From Devosia ureilytica (GTDB lineage Bacteria > Pseudomonadota > Alphaproteobacteria > Rhizobiales > Devosiaceae): a stretch of DNA of 64,000 nt. The stretch is from positions 627,640 through 691,639 of the forward strand of contig NZ_JAMZCU010000002.1 in NCBI RefSeq assembly GCF_024273195.1, read 5' to 3'. This document shows positions 8,859 through 16,923 of this stretch, one piece after another. The first letter of the stretch is position 1. Every line of letters begins with the position of its first letter. A program made the position numbers and the translations under genes. The notes below the pieces were generated by a model, which saw only the letters and a list, made by a program, of their open reading frames with translations, did not search any database and was not told where the DNA came from.

Positions 8859-9169
8859 GCTGCGCGCGGCTCGATCCGCGCCAGCTCCTCGCCAATCTGG
8901 CGACGCTTCTCCATCAGGTCATACTCGGCCTGAAGGGACAGAAAGAAGCCCTCCGAAAGCCCGAAATAGCGGGCCAGGCGCAAGTCGGTGTCCGCCGTCA
9001 CCCCCCGCAGCCCCAGGACTATTTCATTGATCCGGCGCGGGGGCACGTGAACGCCGCGCGCCAGCGCATTCTGGCTCAGGCCCATGGGCTTGAGAAAATC
9101 CTCAAGCAGGATTTCACCCGGATGTGGGTTGGGCAGCAGCGCGTCAGTGGTAGTCGACAATTTCGACAT
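8855..9169 (-). CDS. higA: HigA family antitoxin
   Basis: This 104-residue protein is an XRE-type helix-turn-helix antitoxin. [15 protein letters not shown] at its start and the helix-turn-helix around [20 protein letters not shown] are typical of HigA/VapI. It should neutralise HigB and repress the operon. GAAGGAGG lies eight bases before the chosen ATG, and this start lies inside the end of the toxin gene, a 26-base overlap. Toxin-first order is normal for higBA. Confidence 0.9.
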   Translation of the reverse strand: MSKLSTTTDALLPNPHPGEILLEDFLKPMGLSQNALARGVHVPPRRINEIVLGLRGVTADTDLRLARYFGLSEGFFLSLQAEYDLMEKRRQIGEELARIEPRAA

Positions 9170-9425
9170 TGCGCGGTCCTCCTTCTTCCCAGACAAAGCA
9201 AATCCTCCACTGGTCGTTGATCCGGATGCTCCATTGGCCGGCGCGGTCGCCTTTTAGACTTTCCAGTCGATTGCCAGGGGGCACCCGCATATCGGACAAT
9301 ACGCGTGCCGCATGCAGCAGACGGAGCTTGCGCAACGCGATCGACTGGATGTCAACCGGCAGCTTGCGGCTGCGTCGGCCTTGCCAGATCAGCTTTGTTT
9401 CGTCGTCGGCAAAGCCTTGTAACAT
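9144..9425 (-). CDS. higB: HigB family toxin (RelE-like mRNA interferase)
   Basis: This 93-residue RelE-superfamily toxin shows the HigB core: KLRLLHAARVLSDMRVPPGN, LESLKGDRAGQWSIRIND, then WRICFVWEEG. HigB toxins cut mRNA on the ribosome. It precedes and overlaps higA. A promoter with -35 TTGCGT and -10 TATGAT spaced by 17 bases places the transcript start at or within a base or two of the ATG, and no Shine-Dalgarno sequence is present, so it may be translated from a leaderless message. Confidence 0.9.
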   Translation of the reverse strand: MLQGFADDETKLIWQGRRSRKLPVDIQSIALRKLRLLHAARVLSDMRVPPGNRLESLKGDRAGQWSIRINDQWRICFVWEEGGPRNVEIVDYH

Positions 9426-9430
9426 GTATA

Positions 9431-9470
9431 ATCATAACGCGCTGCGTTACATAACGCAATTCGTTATGCG
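9431..9470 (-). promoter_or_regulatory. higBA promoter and operator array
   Basis: On the minus strand, -35 TTGCGT (9454-9459) and -10 TATGAT (9431-9436) are 17 bases apart. Over them lies a run of alternating half-sites TAACGC/GCGTTA: 9435-9440, 9444-9449, 9452-9457, and CGTTA at 9462-9466. The best palindrome is TGCGTTACATAACGCA at 9443-9458. The layout fits cooperative autorepression by HigA. Confidence 0.75.
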
Positions 9471-9546
9471 TCACTCGACGTATAGACTTTGCCAATGCTG
9501 CGGGCGATATGTCGGTCAGACCCATGTGATCGCATAAGCCAAACCA

Positions 9547-10488
9547 ATGGACCTCGACCAGCTTCGCACGTTTGACCGTATTGTTCGTGAGCAGTCCTTC
9601 ACGCGGGCCGCGGCCCATCTCAATATCACCCAGGCGACCGCTTCCATGCGCATTCGGGCGCTGGAAAATCTTCTGGGCGTGCAGCTGTTCCTGCGCGGGC
9701 GCACGGTGACCCTCACCGATCAGGGCATGACCTTCCTGCCCTTTGCCCGCCGCATCATCGGCACGGCCCAGGAAGGACGCGAGGCGCTGCGCCGGGTCGA
9801 ACGTGGCCGGGTGTCCATCGGCTCGCTGCGCACGCTGGTCTCGCCGCTGATCACCGAAAGCCTTCTGCGCTTTCAGGAAAAATATCCCGCCGTCGACGTG
9901 GTGGTGCGCGAAGGGCGGCAAGCCCAAATCGCCGCCATGCTGCATGAGCGCGAGGTGGAAATGGGCATTCTGTGCTGGCCCAATATCGATCCGCTAGTGG
10001 TCGATCTCGAACCCCTCGTCATCATGCGCGAGCGGGTGCCGCTGGTGGTGTCCCCCGAAGTGGCGGCCAAGCTTTCAGGCCAGCCAACCATTGACGAGGT
10101 CCTGGCGCTGGTGCCTCGCGTCATTGCCCTCAGGTGGTGGCAGGTCGATCCCGAGCGCGCGGCGGCGCTGGTGCGTCTGGCCCAGACCAGCGTTGAATTG
10201 CCCACCGGTCCCGCCCGGCGGCTGGCCATGAAGGGTGAGGGCCTGGGCTTTTTCGTCAATTCGGCGGTCGAGGAAGACGTCAAGGCCGGCCGGCTGGTCG
10301 AAATCTCACCGGCCGAGTTCGAGCCACTGTATCGGGATACTGCCATCGTCGTGCGCAATCCGGCCGTGCTGGATCGCCCGATGCTGGCCGATTTCCTGCA
10401 CGAGATCGCCCAGGAATGCGCCCGCGTCGGCGAGATCATCGACAACCGGTTGCATCTCTATCCACTGAGTGGGCAAAAACCCCGCTAG
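9547..10488 (+). CDS. LysR family transcriptional regulator
   Basis: This 313-residue protein has the LysR helix-turn-helix in residues 1-60 (DQLRTFDRIVREQSFTRAAA, then LNITQATASMRIRALENLLG) and a substrate-binding-like effector domain after residue 90. LysR regulators usually control a divergent neighbour, but here the facing gene is the higB toxin, which has its own operator, so the target is not clear. It converges with mbfA and overlaps its end by four bases. The effector cannot be predicted. Confidence 0.88.
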   Translation: MDLDQLRTFDRIVREQSFTRAAAHLNITQATASMRIRALENLLGVQLFLRGRTVTLTDQGMTFLPFARRIIGTAQEGREALRRVERGRVSIGSLRTLVSPLITESLLRFQEKYPAVDVVVREGRQAQIAAMLHEREVEMGILCWPNIDPLVVDLEPLVIMRERVPLVVSPEVAAKLSGQPTIDEVLALVPRVIALRWWQVDPERAAALVRLAQTSVELPTGPARRLAMKGEGLGFFVNSAVEEDVKAGRLVEISPAEFEPLYRDTAIVVRNPAVLDRPMLADFLHEIAQECARVGEIIDNRLHLYPLSGQKPR

Positions 10489-11465
10489 GCGTTGCCGATC
10501 AGAATGCCCGCCGCAAACACCAGCGAGCCGCCCAGCACCACCTGCATTACCGCCCGCCAGAACGGGGTTTGCATATAGCGCTGCTGGATGAAGGCAATCG
10601 CCCACAGCTCGATCAGCACCACGGCCACGGCAACCGCAGTGGCGGTGAAGAAATCGGCGATCAGATAGGGCAGGGCATGCCCCAGTCCGCCCACGGCGGT
10701 CATGATCCCGGCTGCAAAGCCGCGCTTGATGGGTGATCCGCGCCCGGTCAGCTTGCCATCGTCCGATGCGGCCTCGGTAAAGCCCATGGAAATGCCGGCG
10801 CCCACAGCGGCGGCGAGGCCAACGAGAAAGGTCTGGTGCGTGTCGCCCGTAGCAAAGGCGGCGGCAAACACCGGCGCCAGCGTCGACACCGATCCATCCA
10901 TCAGTCCGGCCAGTCCCGGCTGCACATAGGTCAGCAGGAACTGCCGATGGGCCTCCTGGCCCTCGGCTTCGCGCCCCGCCTCGCCCAGCACATCCTCGTC
11001 GATCTGGTCGGCGCGCTTGGCATGACCCTTTTCGGCTGCGGCGAGATCACCCAGGAGCTTGCGGATGCTGGCGTCGGTCACCTGCTTGGCCGCTTCGAGG
11101 TAAAACCGATAGGCGCCTTCCTCCATTTCCCACACCTGCTGGCGCGCCTGATCCAGTGTCAGCGTCTTTTGCAGCCACACCGGCTTGCGGGTGAGAAAGC
11201 CGCGCACATGCTCGCGCCGGATCGGCACCAGCCTTTTGCCGAACCTGGAAATATAAAGGTCGAGCAACCGCTGGCGGTGCTCGTCCTCTTCGGCGGCCAT
11301 GCCCTCGAACAGCGCCGCGCTGCCGGGATAGGTCTCGCCCAGCCGCGTCGCATATTCGGAATAGATGCGTCCGTCCTCCTCCTCTGCGGCCACCGCCAGC
11401 GACAGGATTTCGCGCTCGGACAGGGAGGAAAAATCGCGACGATTGTCAGGCCAGAGACGAAGCAT
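10485..11465 (-). CDS. mbfA: Membrane-bound ferritin-like iron exporter MbfA
   Basis: This 326-residue protein joins an N-terminal ferritin-like (erythrin) domain, with di-iron ligand candidates E28-E30, E59, E60, H63 and a second set E114-E116, E145, H148, to a C-terminal CCC1/VIT-type membrane domain (about residues 178-326). This is the layout of rhizobial MbfA, an inner-membrane iron exporter that protects against excess iron and peroxide. It is a known target of the regulator Irr, and a near-perfect Irr-type box lies 37-53 bases upstream of its start. It sits next to copper genes. Confidence 0.9.
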   Translation of the reverse strand: MLRLWPDNRRDFSSLSEREILSLAVAAEEEDGRIYSEYATRLGETYPGSAALFEGMAAEEDEHRQRLLDLYISRFGKRLVPIRREHVRGFLTRKPVWLQKTLTLDQARQQVWEMEEGAYRFYLEAAKQVTDASIRKLLGDLAAAEKGHAKRADQIDEDVLGEAGREAEGQEAHRQFLLTYVQPGLAGLMDGSVSTLAPVFAAAFATGDTHQTFLVGLAAAVGAGISMGFTEAASDDGKLTGRGSPIKRGFAAGIMTAVGGLGHALPYLIADFFTATAVAVAVVLIELWAIAFIQQRYMQTPFWRAVMQVVLGGSLVFAAGILIGNA

Positions 11466-11501
11466 TGAAGAGCACTCGGTTTGGAATTGTCCCGATTATT
11501 T

Positions 11502-11518
11502 TTTAGAACCGTTCTAAT
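11502..11518 (-). promoter_or_regulatory. Irr-type iron control element upstream of mbfA
   Basis: TTTAGAACCGTTCTAAT has a perfect 7-bp dyad around one base (TTAGAAC-C-GTTCTAA, 11503-11517). It matches the iron control element consensus I recall from Bradyrhizobium and Agrobacterium (TTTAGAA-N3-TTCTAAA). Irr binding here would repress mbfA when iron is low. Operation in this strain is inferred. Confidence 0.8.
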
Positions 11519-11627
11519 CTTTGTGCAATGGATTCTTGATCTGCGACAAAGTGCAGTGGCCCCCGGCGTGCCAAATTCCTTGAGGCCCGCATCACCCCGG
11601 GTTATCGAGAACCTCGTGAGCACATCC

Positions 11628-12017
11628 ATGCGCAGATATTGGCCGATCATGGCCCGCGAAACCGGCATCGCCCTGGCGCTGCTGGCCGTCTATGTGCTCA
11701 CCCTGCTGCTGCCCCTGCATCAGGCGGCCGGCCTGCAGCGCGATTTCAATGCCCTTGGTTTTTCAACCCTGGACAGCTGGTCGGTCTGTCAGTCCCTGGC
11801 CCAGGATGAGAATGGCGAGCCGCGCGAAGCGGCGGCGCTCAGTTGCCCGGCCACCGGCATTGCCAAGCATCAGCTGGCCGGGGTCCTGCCCCCGGTCCTC
11901 ACCATTCCTGTTCCGACAGCCGCCGATGCCATTGGCTATGCGTCCGTTTCGCTCGGCGTCCAACCCATTCTGCCCGATCATGTCGGCCAGTCGCGCGCCC
12001 CTCCGGTCACGGTCTGA
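11628..12017 (+). CDS. DUF2946-like protein, probable copper-linked
   Basis: This is about 129 residues with a hydrophobic segment near residues 10-30 (IALALLAVYVLTLLLPL) and two cysteines in the exported part. The C-terminus QSRAPP resembles the ARGPP end of DUF2946 proteins, which often sit in copper-handling operons. The following PCuAC and SCO genes support that. The start is uncertain: ATG at 11628 or GTG at 11616, neither with a strong ribosome site. Longer in-frame starts would run through the iron box, so I rejected them. Family assignment is tentative. Confidence 0.55.
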   Translation: MRRYWPIMARETGIALALLAVYVLTLLLPLHQAAGLQRDFNALGFSTLDSWSVCQSLAQDENGEPREAAALSCPATGIAKHQLAGVLPPVLTIPVPTAADAIGYASVSLGVQPILPDHVGQSRAPPVTV

Positions 12018-12081
12018 CTTCATCACGACGTCCCGGCAGTGCTGCCGGCATCAGACCAATATTTTCGACTGGAGATCACAA

Positions 12082-12555
12082 ATGATCCGCACCCTTATTG
12101 CCGCCTTGACGCTTCTCGCCCTGGCCGTCCCCACCCTTGCCCATGACATCACCCTTGGTACGCTTGAGCTCAAGGGCCCCTTCGCGCGCGCCACCCTGCC
12201 CAATGCCCCTGTGGCCGGTGGTTTTGTGACCATCGTCAATACCGGCACCGAAGATGACCGGCTGGTTTCCGTCACCGCCGATATTGCCCGCGAAACCCAG
12301 ATCCATGAAATGGCCATGGAGGGTGAGGTCATGAAGATGCGCCAGCTCGCCGATGGCGTTGTCATCCCGGCTGGCGAGACCGTGGCGCTGGCGCCCGGCG
12401 GCTATCACATCATGTTCATGGGTCTCACCCAGGCCCTGGTGGAAGGCGAGAAGGTCCCGGTCACGCTGACCTTTGAAAAAGCCGGCACGGTCACAATCGA
12501 CCTCGACATCGGCGCCACCGCCGCCGATGCGCCGGCGCCTTGCTCGGAGCATTGA
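12082..12555 (+). CDS. PCuAC periplasmic copper chaperone
   Basis: This 157-residue protein has a signal peptide (residues 1-20) and the PCuAC copper site: H75 and M77, then M84/M86, then H109 and M111, matching the H-x-M ... M ... H-x-M pattern of the family. PCuAC delivers Cu(I) to the CuA site of cytochrome c oxidase, alone or with SCO proteins. GGAG lies nine bases before the ATG. The SCO gene starts four bases after its stop, so they form one operon and probably one delivery route. Confidence 0.92.
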   Translation: MIRTLIAALTLLALAVPTLAHDITLGTLELKGPFARATLPNAPVAGGFVTIVNTGTEDDRLVSVTADIARETQIHEMAMEGEVMKMRQLADGVVIPAGETVALAPGGYHIMFMGLTQALVEGEKVPVTLTFEKAGTVTIDLDIGATAADAPAPCSEH

Positions 12556-12559
12556 GGCC

Positions 12560-13150
12560 ATGACGCTCGCGCGCTTGCGGCTGGTCCTTTGGGTGCTGGT
12601 GGCCTGTGCCGCCATCGCCGCCACCGGGCTTTATGTCTATACCACCATGACCCGCCCCGCCCAGGCGGTGGCGCTGGGGCAGGGCGACTACCAATTGGTC
12701 ACCGCCCAGGGCGACGCCTTCACCCGCGACAGCCTCAAGGGCAGCCCCGCCATGCTGTTCTTCGGCTTCACCCATTGCCCGGAAGTTTGCCCCACCTCGC
12801 TGGCCGAAATGGCCAGCTGGTATGAGGCGCTGGGCGATGAAGCGGGGGACCTGAAAGCCTTTTTCGTCACCGTTGATCCCGAGCGTGATACCGCGGCCGT
12901 CATCGAAGACTATGTGAGCTGGACCGGTCACGTCACCGGCGTTACCGGCACTCTGGACGAGGTCGCCAAGGCGGCCCGCTCGTGGGGCGTTTTCTATGAG
13001 AAGGTGCCGCTCGAGGACGGCGACTACACCATGGACCACACCGCCTCCGTGTTTCTGGTCAATGCCCAGGGTGAGTTCGAGGGCACCATCGCCTACCGCG
13101 AAAATAGCGATACGGCGCTCGCCAAGCTTCGTCGGCTGATCAACGGATAA
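12560..13150 (+). CDS. SCO1/SenC family copper protein
   Basis: This 196-residue protein is anchored by one membrane helix (residues 9-29), with a thioredoxin-fold domain outside. The copper ligands C73 and C77 in CPEVC and H160 in MDHTAS are all present. SCO proteins help assemble the CuA centre of cytochrome oxidase as a metallochaperone or disulfide reductase. The start at 12560 fits immediately after the PCuAC gene. Its 3' end overlaps the end of the convergent RES toxin gene by 11 bases. Confidence 0.92.
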   Translation: MTLARLRLVLWVLVACAAIAATGLYVYTTMTRPAQAVALGQGDYQLVTAQGDAFTRDSLKGSPAMLFFGFTHCPEVCPTSLAEMASWYEALGDEAGDLKAFFVTVDPERDTAAVIEDYVSWTGHVTGVTGTLDEVAKAARSWGVFYEKVPLEDGDYTMDHTASVFLVNAQGEFEGTIAYRENSDTALAKLRRLING

Positions 13151-13868
13151 CGCCAGCCAAGCGCGGGTCGGCCGCAAATCCGACCCGCGAAAATTCCAGC
13201 CGCCGGGCCGGAAAATCGCGCAGCGCCGTGACACTGTCGCGGCCGATATAGAGCTTCCAGCTTTCAAAGCGTGACGGCTTGCTCTCGGCAAAGCTTGCGC
13301 AGGTCAACACCGCCAGATTGGCCTTGCCATCCGGGTCGCGCACCGAGCGATAGCGGATGATCCCGGCACCCTCCGCTCGTGCCCTGTCGGCCAATGCCTG
13401 GCAGGCGGCATAGTCCACAGGATCGGTCCATAACGCGACATCCTTCGACAGCGGCGCCGAGGTCAGGTCAACCAGGTGCCTGGTCGCCACCATCACCCCA
13501 AATCCGGTCAGGTCTGCGGCATTGGCGGGCAGGGGTGTCGCTGGAGATTCGGCGAAAAACAGCAGCCGGTAAAAGGCGATCTCCGACAGTGCCGTCTCGA
13601 TCCCCTCGGCGGCATAGAACACGCCCTCGGTCAGGCCTGCACGGCGAAACCGCGACCCATGCGGATAGGGCCGGTAGCGAAATGGCGTGGCGAGCAGATA
13701 ATGCAGCCCCGCGCAATCTTGTGGCAGCGGGGGCTTGCTGTCTTCCAGAATGTCTTCAAGCAGCGCCTGTTCGCGGCCGTTGTCGACAAGCTTGAGCGTC
13801 GAGACCTTGTGCTGGGCCTCGACCACGCGCCAGGCGCGGCCGCGATAGTCCCGGTCAGACAAGGGCAC
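13140..13868 (-). CDS. RES-domain toxin of a RES/Xre toxin-antitoxin pair
   Basis: This is about 242 residues from a GTG start at 13868 that overlaps the end of the antitoxin gene by 14 bases. The RES-domain pattern is clear: FRYRPYPHGSRFRRAG, GVFYAAEGIETALSEIAFYR and GIIRYRSVRDP. RES toxins break down NAD+ and belong to the ADP-ribosyltransferase fold. Antitoxin-first order and overlap fit this class. It is closest in style to the larger RES proteins found in Proteobacteria. The start is not certain, because the ribosome site is weak. Confidence 0.88.
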   Translation of the reverse strand: MPLSDRDYRGRAWRVVEAQHKVSTLKLVDNGREQALLEDILEDSKPPLPQDCAGLHYLLATPFRYRPYPHGSRFRRAGLTEGVFYAAEGIETALSEIAFYRLLFFAESPATPLPANAADLTGFGVMVATRHLVDLTSAPLSKDVALWTDPVDYAACQALADRARAEGAGIIRYRSVRDPDGKANLAVLTCASFAESKPSRFESWKLYIGRDSVTALRDFPARRLEFSRVGFAADPRLAGVIR

Positions 13869-14232
13869 GGCGTGCGTCGAGATAGGCCAGAACATCCACC
13901 AGCCCTGCAATACTGGCCAGCCTGTCCATGGGCTTGCCGCCCAGCGCGCTGTTCTCGTTCCCCATCCATTGCCGCACCACCTCGGCATCGCCGCCCGCTA
14001 TGGCATCGAGCGCGCGAAACACCCGGATCAGCAAGACCGATAATTCATAGGCCTTGCTCTCGGGATCGAGCCGATAGCCGCCCGCCTTCATCCGGGACAC
14101 TGTGGGTTCGCTCGCCCCGATCACCTGCGCCAGCCGCCGGGCAGTCAGCCCCAGGGCGTCCGCCGCGCGCACCACCGCCTTGGTCATGACCGCAGCACGA
14201 TCCGCATCGTCAGCAGGTGCCAGCACAGACAT
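13855..14232 (-). CDS. Xre/MbcA/ParS-type antitoxin
   Basis: This 125-residue protein pairs an N-terminal helix-turn-helix (LTARRLAQVIGASEPTVSRM) with a C-terminal toxin-binding domain of the DUF2384/MbcA type (residues 60-125, ending AYLDAR). It should neutralise the adjacent RES toxin and repress its own promoter. AGGAGA lies eight bases before the ATG and forms part of a long palindrome, so repression and translation signals coincide. Confidence 0.88.
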   Translation of the reverse strand: MSVLAPADDADRAAVMTKAVVRAADALGLTARRLAQVIGASEPTVSRMKAGGYRLDPESKAYELSVLLIRVFRALDAIAGGDAEVVRQWMGNENSALGGKPMDRLASIAGLVDVLAYLDARRALV

Positions 14233-14235
14233 GTG

Positions 14236-14276
14236 ATTTCTCCTGAAATATATCGTGAAAATATTTCAGGAGAAAT
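14236..14276 (-). promoter_or_regulatory. Operator of the RES/Xre toxin-antitoxin operon
   Basis: Two perfect 16-base arms (ATTTCTCCTGAAATAT and its complement) are separated by nine bases. The near arm contains the antitoxin gene's ribosome-binding site. A -10-like TATATT lies inside on the minus strand. The size and symmetry suit two dimers of the Xre antitoxin. Confidence 0.8.
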
Positions 14277-14338
14277 ATAGGGCCGGGTGCGTGAAATCGC
14301 AAGTCCCGGGCCCGGGCCCAGCCCCGGCCGCAAAGGCC

Positions 14339-15592
14339 CTAGCCACCCATGAACCGCTCCATGCGGAACGGCTTGATGTCGATGGCCGTGGGTTCGCCGG
14401 TCATGGCCTGCGCCAAAAGTTCGCCGGTTGCCGGCCCCAGGGTAAAGCCGTGATGGGCATGACCGATCCCCACAAAAAGCCCCTCATGTCTGGGCGCCTT
14501 GGAAATGATCGGCATCATGTCCGGGGTGCAGGGTCGGGCGCCCTTCCAGGGTTGGGGGTCGAGCCGGCGCCCCAGCGGGAACAGTTCCCGCGCCGCCTGC
14601 TCGGCCTTGCCCAGTTGAATTGGCGTCGGGGCTGCGTCGCGCGCGGCAAATTCGGCGCCGGTGGTGATGCGAATGCCCCGCGCCATTGGCGCCATGGCAT
14701 AGCCCACCTCGGGGTCGAGCAGCAGGTGGTTGAGAGGCGCGCCGCCCTCTGTATCATAATGCATGTGATAGCCGCGCTTGACGAATAGCGGCAGCCGATA
14801 GCCCAGCTTTTCCAGCACATCCGGTGCCCAGGGCCCCAGGGCAATCACCGCCTGCCGCGCCGCAATTGACTTGCCGCCGATTTCTGCGCTCCAGCCGTTG
14901 GCGGTCTGGGTAAGCCCGGTCGCCGCGCCGCGAATGAAGCTGCCGCCCAGTGTCTCGAACAGCCTGAAATAGGCTTCCACCAGCGCTCCGGGGTCCTTCA
15001 CCGTCCATGGGTCGGTCCAGTGAATGGCGCCGGTCAGCCCGCCGAGCAGGGCCGGCTCCACCGCCTTCAGCGCTGCCCAGTCCAGCACCTCATAGCCAAT
15101 GCCGAACTGGTCATGGTCGCCCTGTGCCTTGCCGGCTTCCTTTTCCAGCTTTTCCGGGCTGCGGAACGCCAGGTGCCAGCCATAGCGCGATATCAGCTTT
15201 TCCGCTGCTGGCCCGGCCGCCTCGATAAAGTCTGAATGGGTGATGATCGAGCGGCCGATCAGCGGCGCATAGCTCTCCACCACCTTGCGGTAATGCTCGG
15301 GCGAGCTCTCCCACCAATAGCGCAGCAGTGGCGGCGCCAGTTTGGGCAGGGCCAGGGGTTCGTAGCGGGCCGCAGTGCTCAGGTGCAGGCCCACCTGCAG
15401 CAGCGTTTGCAGGTCGCGCGGAAACGGATGCGGCCGCACCCCTTCGCGCTGGATGATCCCGGCATTGCCGAAGCTGGTTTCATGGCCGGGCTCGCTCTTG
15501 TCCACCAGCGTCACGCTGCGGCCCCGGCGGAGCAGGTGGATGCCTGTGGCAATGCCGACGATGCCGGCCCCAAGAATGATGACGTCGTCCAT
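14339..15592 (-). CDS. D-amino acid dehydrogenase-like FAD oxidoreductase
   Basis: This 417-residue protein begins with the FAD-binding Rossmann motif GAGIVG (residues 8-13) and has the DAO-superfamily layout of small-subunit D-amino acid dehydrogenases (DadA), including HETSFGNAG and a C-terminal HAHHGFTLGPATG. The family oxidises D-amino acids or related imino acids at the membrane, passing electrons to quinones. AGGGG lies shortly before the ATG. It follows a GcvA-like LysR gene on the same strand by 158 bases, which may control it. The substrate is not predictable. Confidence 0.85.
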   Translation of the reverse strand: MDDVIILGAGIVGIATGIHLLRRGRSVTLVDKSEPGHETSFGNAGIIQREGVRPHPFPRDLQTLLQVGLHLSTAARYEPLALPKLAPPLLRYWWESSPEHYRKVVESYAPLIGRSIITHSDFIEAAGPAAEKLISRYGWHLAFRSPEKLEKEAGKAQGDHDQFGIGYEVLDWAALKAVEPALLGGLTGAIHWTDPWTVKDPGALVEAYFRLFETLGGSFIRGAATGLTQTANGWSAEIGGKSIAARQAVIALGPWAPDVLEKLGYRLPLFVKRGYHMHYDTEGGAPLNHLLLDPEVGYAMAPMARGIRITTGAEFAARDAAPTPIQLGKAEQAARELFPLGRRLDPQPWKGARPCTPDMMPIISKAPRHEGLFVGIGHAHHGFTLGPATGELLAQAMTGEPTAIDIKPFRMERFMGG

Positions 15593-15750
15593 GTCGGCCC
15601 CTGCGTGAATATTCCGGTCTATCTGGCCTTCCACACTATCAAATCATCGATGCAAGAAAGCGTCCATCTCGGGCTTGTGCAGGATCGGTTTGCGACATTT
15701 GTTCGATTAAATGACTAAGAATCACAATATTATTGCGAATATCGGCAAAA

Positions 15751-16680
15751 TCACCGGACACCTGCGGCATTGCCCATGTTCTGGTGCACATAGCCCTGCA
15801 CGCTGGCCGGCACCTCCTCGGCCAGCCAGTCCCGAAACAGTCTTAGTTTCTTGGGTTCCCGCCTTCCCTTGGCTGTGGCCAGGAAATAGCCCCGCTTGCC
15901 GGTAATCGGCAGCGCGAAGGGGCGGATCAGCCGGCCGTCGCTCACCGCGTCTGCGGTCATCATGTCCGCCGCCAGCAGCACGCCCTGTCCTGAAATGGCG
16001 GCATCAAAGGCCAGCGATGCGTCCGAATAGACCGGTCCGCTCAATTTCAGGGCCGGGTCGAGCCCCGCTCTTGTCAGCCATGCCGGCCAGTCGAGCATGC
16101 TGGTCTCGTCGGCAATCACCGGCACCTGTGTCAGGTCTGTTGCCTGCCGCACGCGGTCCCGCAATTGCGGCGAGCACACCGGCTGGAAGTCCTGTCCGCC
16201 GATCAGGCTGGTCTCGACGCCCGGCCAGGTCCCATTGCCATAGCGAATGCCGCAGTCGATATCGGGGCGGGCCAGGTCGAGCATGGCGCCGGTCACCGTC
16301 AGCCGCACCTCCAGCCCAGGATGGAGGGCCGAGAACTTATGCACCCGCCAGATCAGCCAGCGCGACGCAAAAACGCTCCCCACAGTCACATTGAGCACGC
16401 CTTCATGCGCGCCGGTCAGGCTCGCCAGCCCGTCTTGCAATTGGGTGAATCCGGCCGAGAGCTGCGGCAGGATTTGCGCCAATGCCGGCAGTGGTTTCAG
16501 CCCCTGGGGCGTGCGCGCAAAAAGCTCCATGCCCAGCCGGTCCTCGGCCCGCCGCAAATGCTGGCTGACCGCGCCCACCGTCACGCCCAGCTCTTCAGCC
16601 GCCGGGGCCAGGGCGCCGCGTCGGGCCACGATTTCAATGGCGCGCAGCGCATTGAGGGGAATGGGGAAGGCATTACTCAT
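15751..16680 (-). CDS. LysR family regulator, GcvA-like
   Basis: This 309-residue protein shows the GcvA subgroup pattern: PIPLNALRAIEIVARRGALA, VGAVSQHLRRAEDRLG, and an effector domain with DIDCGIRYGNGTWPG. GcvA-type regulators often control amino-acid or beta-lactam related genes. A LysR-type box, TATAGA-N3-TCTATA (16680-16694), overlaps its own start codon. It faces a 45-residue small protein gene and precedes the DadA-like gene, both of which are candidate targets. Confidence 0.88.
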   Translation of the reverse strand: MSNAFPIPLNALRAIEIVARRGALAPAAEELGVTVGAVSQHLRRAEDRLGMELFARTPQGLKPLPALAQILPQLSAGFTQLQDGLASLTGAHEGVLNVTVGSVFASRWLIWRVHKFSALHPGLEVRLTVTGAMLDLARPDIDCGIRYGNGTWPGVETSLIGGQDFQPVCSPQLRDRVRQATDLTQVPVIADETSMLDWPAWLTRAGLDPALKLSGPVYSDASLAFDAAISGQGVLLAADMMTADAVSDGRLIRPFALPITGKRGYFLATAKGRREPKKLRLFRDWLAEEVPASVQGYVHQNMGNAAGVR

Positions 16681-16694
16681 ATAGATTTTCTATA
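16680..16694. promoter_or_regulatory. LysR-type box at the start of the GcvA-like gene
   Basis: TATAGA-TTT-TCTATA is a perfect 6-bp inverted repeat that fits the LysR T-N11-A rule. It touches the regulator's ATG and lies 92 bases from the divergent small gene, as expected for autoregulation and divergent control. Confidence 0.5.
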
Positions 16695-16785
16695 GCGGAC
16701 GCGAGGCCTTGTCCATTGCGCGGCCCCGCTCGTCGGGCCCATTATGGGGGCATATCAATTCAAACCATCCAAATGGAGACAAGAA

Positions 16786-16923
16786 ATGTCCATCCTGGCC
16801 CGCCTCTTGGCGCGGCTCGGGCGCGCTCTGCCGTCCGCTCGCCGTCCCATCAATCCCGATTGCATGACCCTGAACGACTGGGCCGATCTGCCCGCCCATC
16901 ACCCGCGCTGCAACCAGGGCTGA
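16786..16923 (+). CDS. Small protein of 45 residues, unknown function
   Basis: This short gene reads MSILARLLARLGRAL, then a segment holding DWADLPAHHPRCN near the C-terminus, with two cysteines (C26, C42) and two adjacent histidines. A Shine-Dalgarno GGAG lies eight bases before the ATG. The amphipathic basic start and acidic HHPRC end look like a real small protein, and I recall similar short ORFs beside LysR genes in Rhizobiales, but I cannot assign a function. It is divergent from the GcvA-like regulator and its stop abuts the convergent extensin-domain gene. Confidence 0.6.
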   Translation: MSILARLLARLGRALPSARRPINPDCMTLNDWADLPAHHPRCNQG

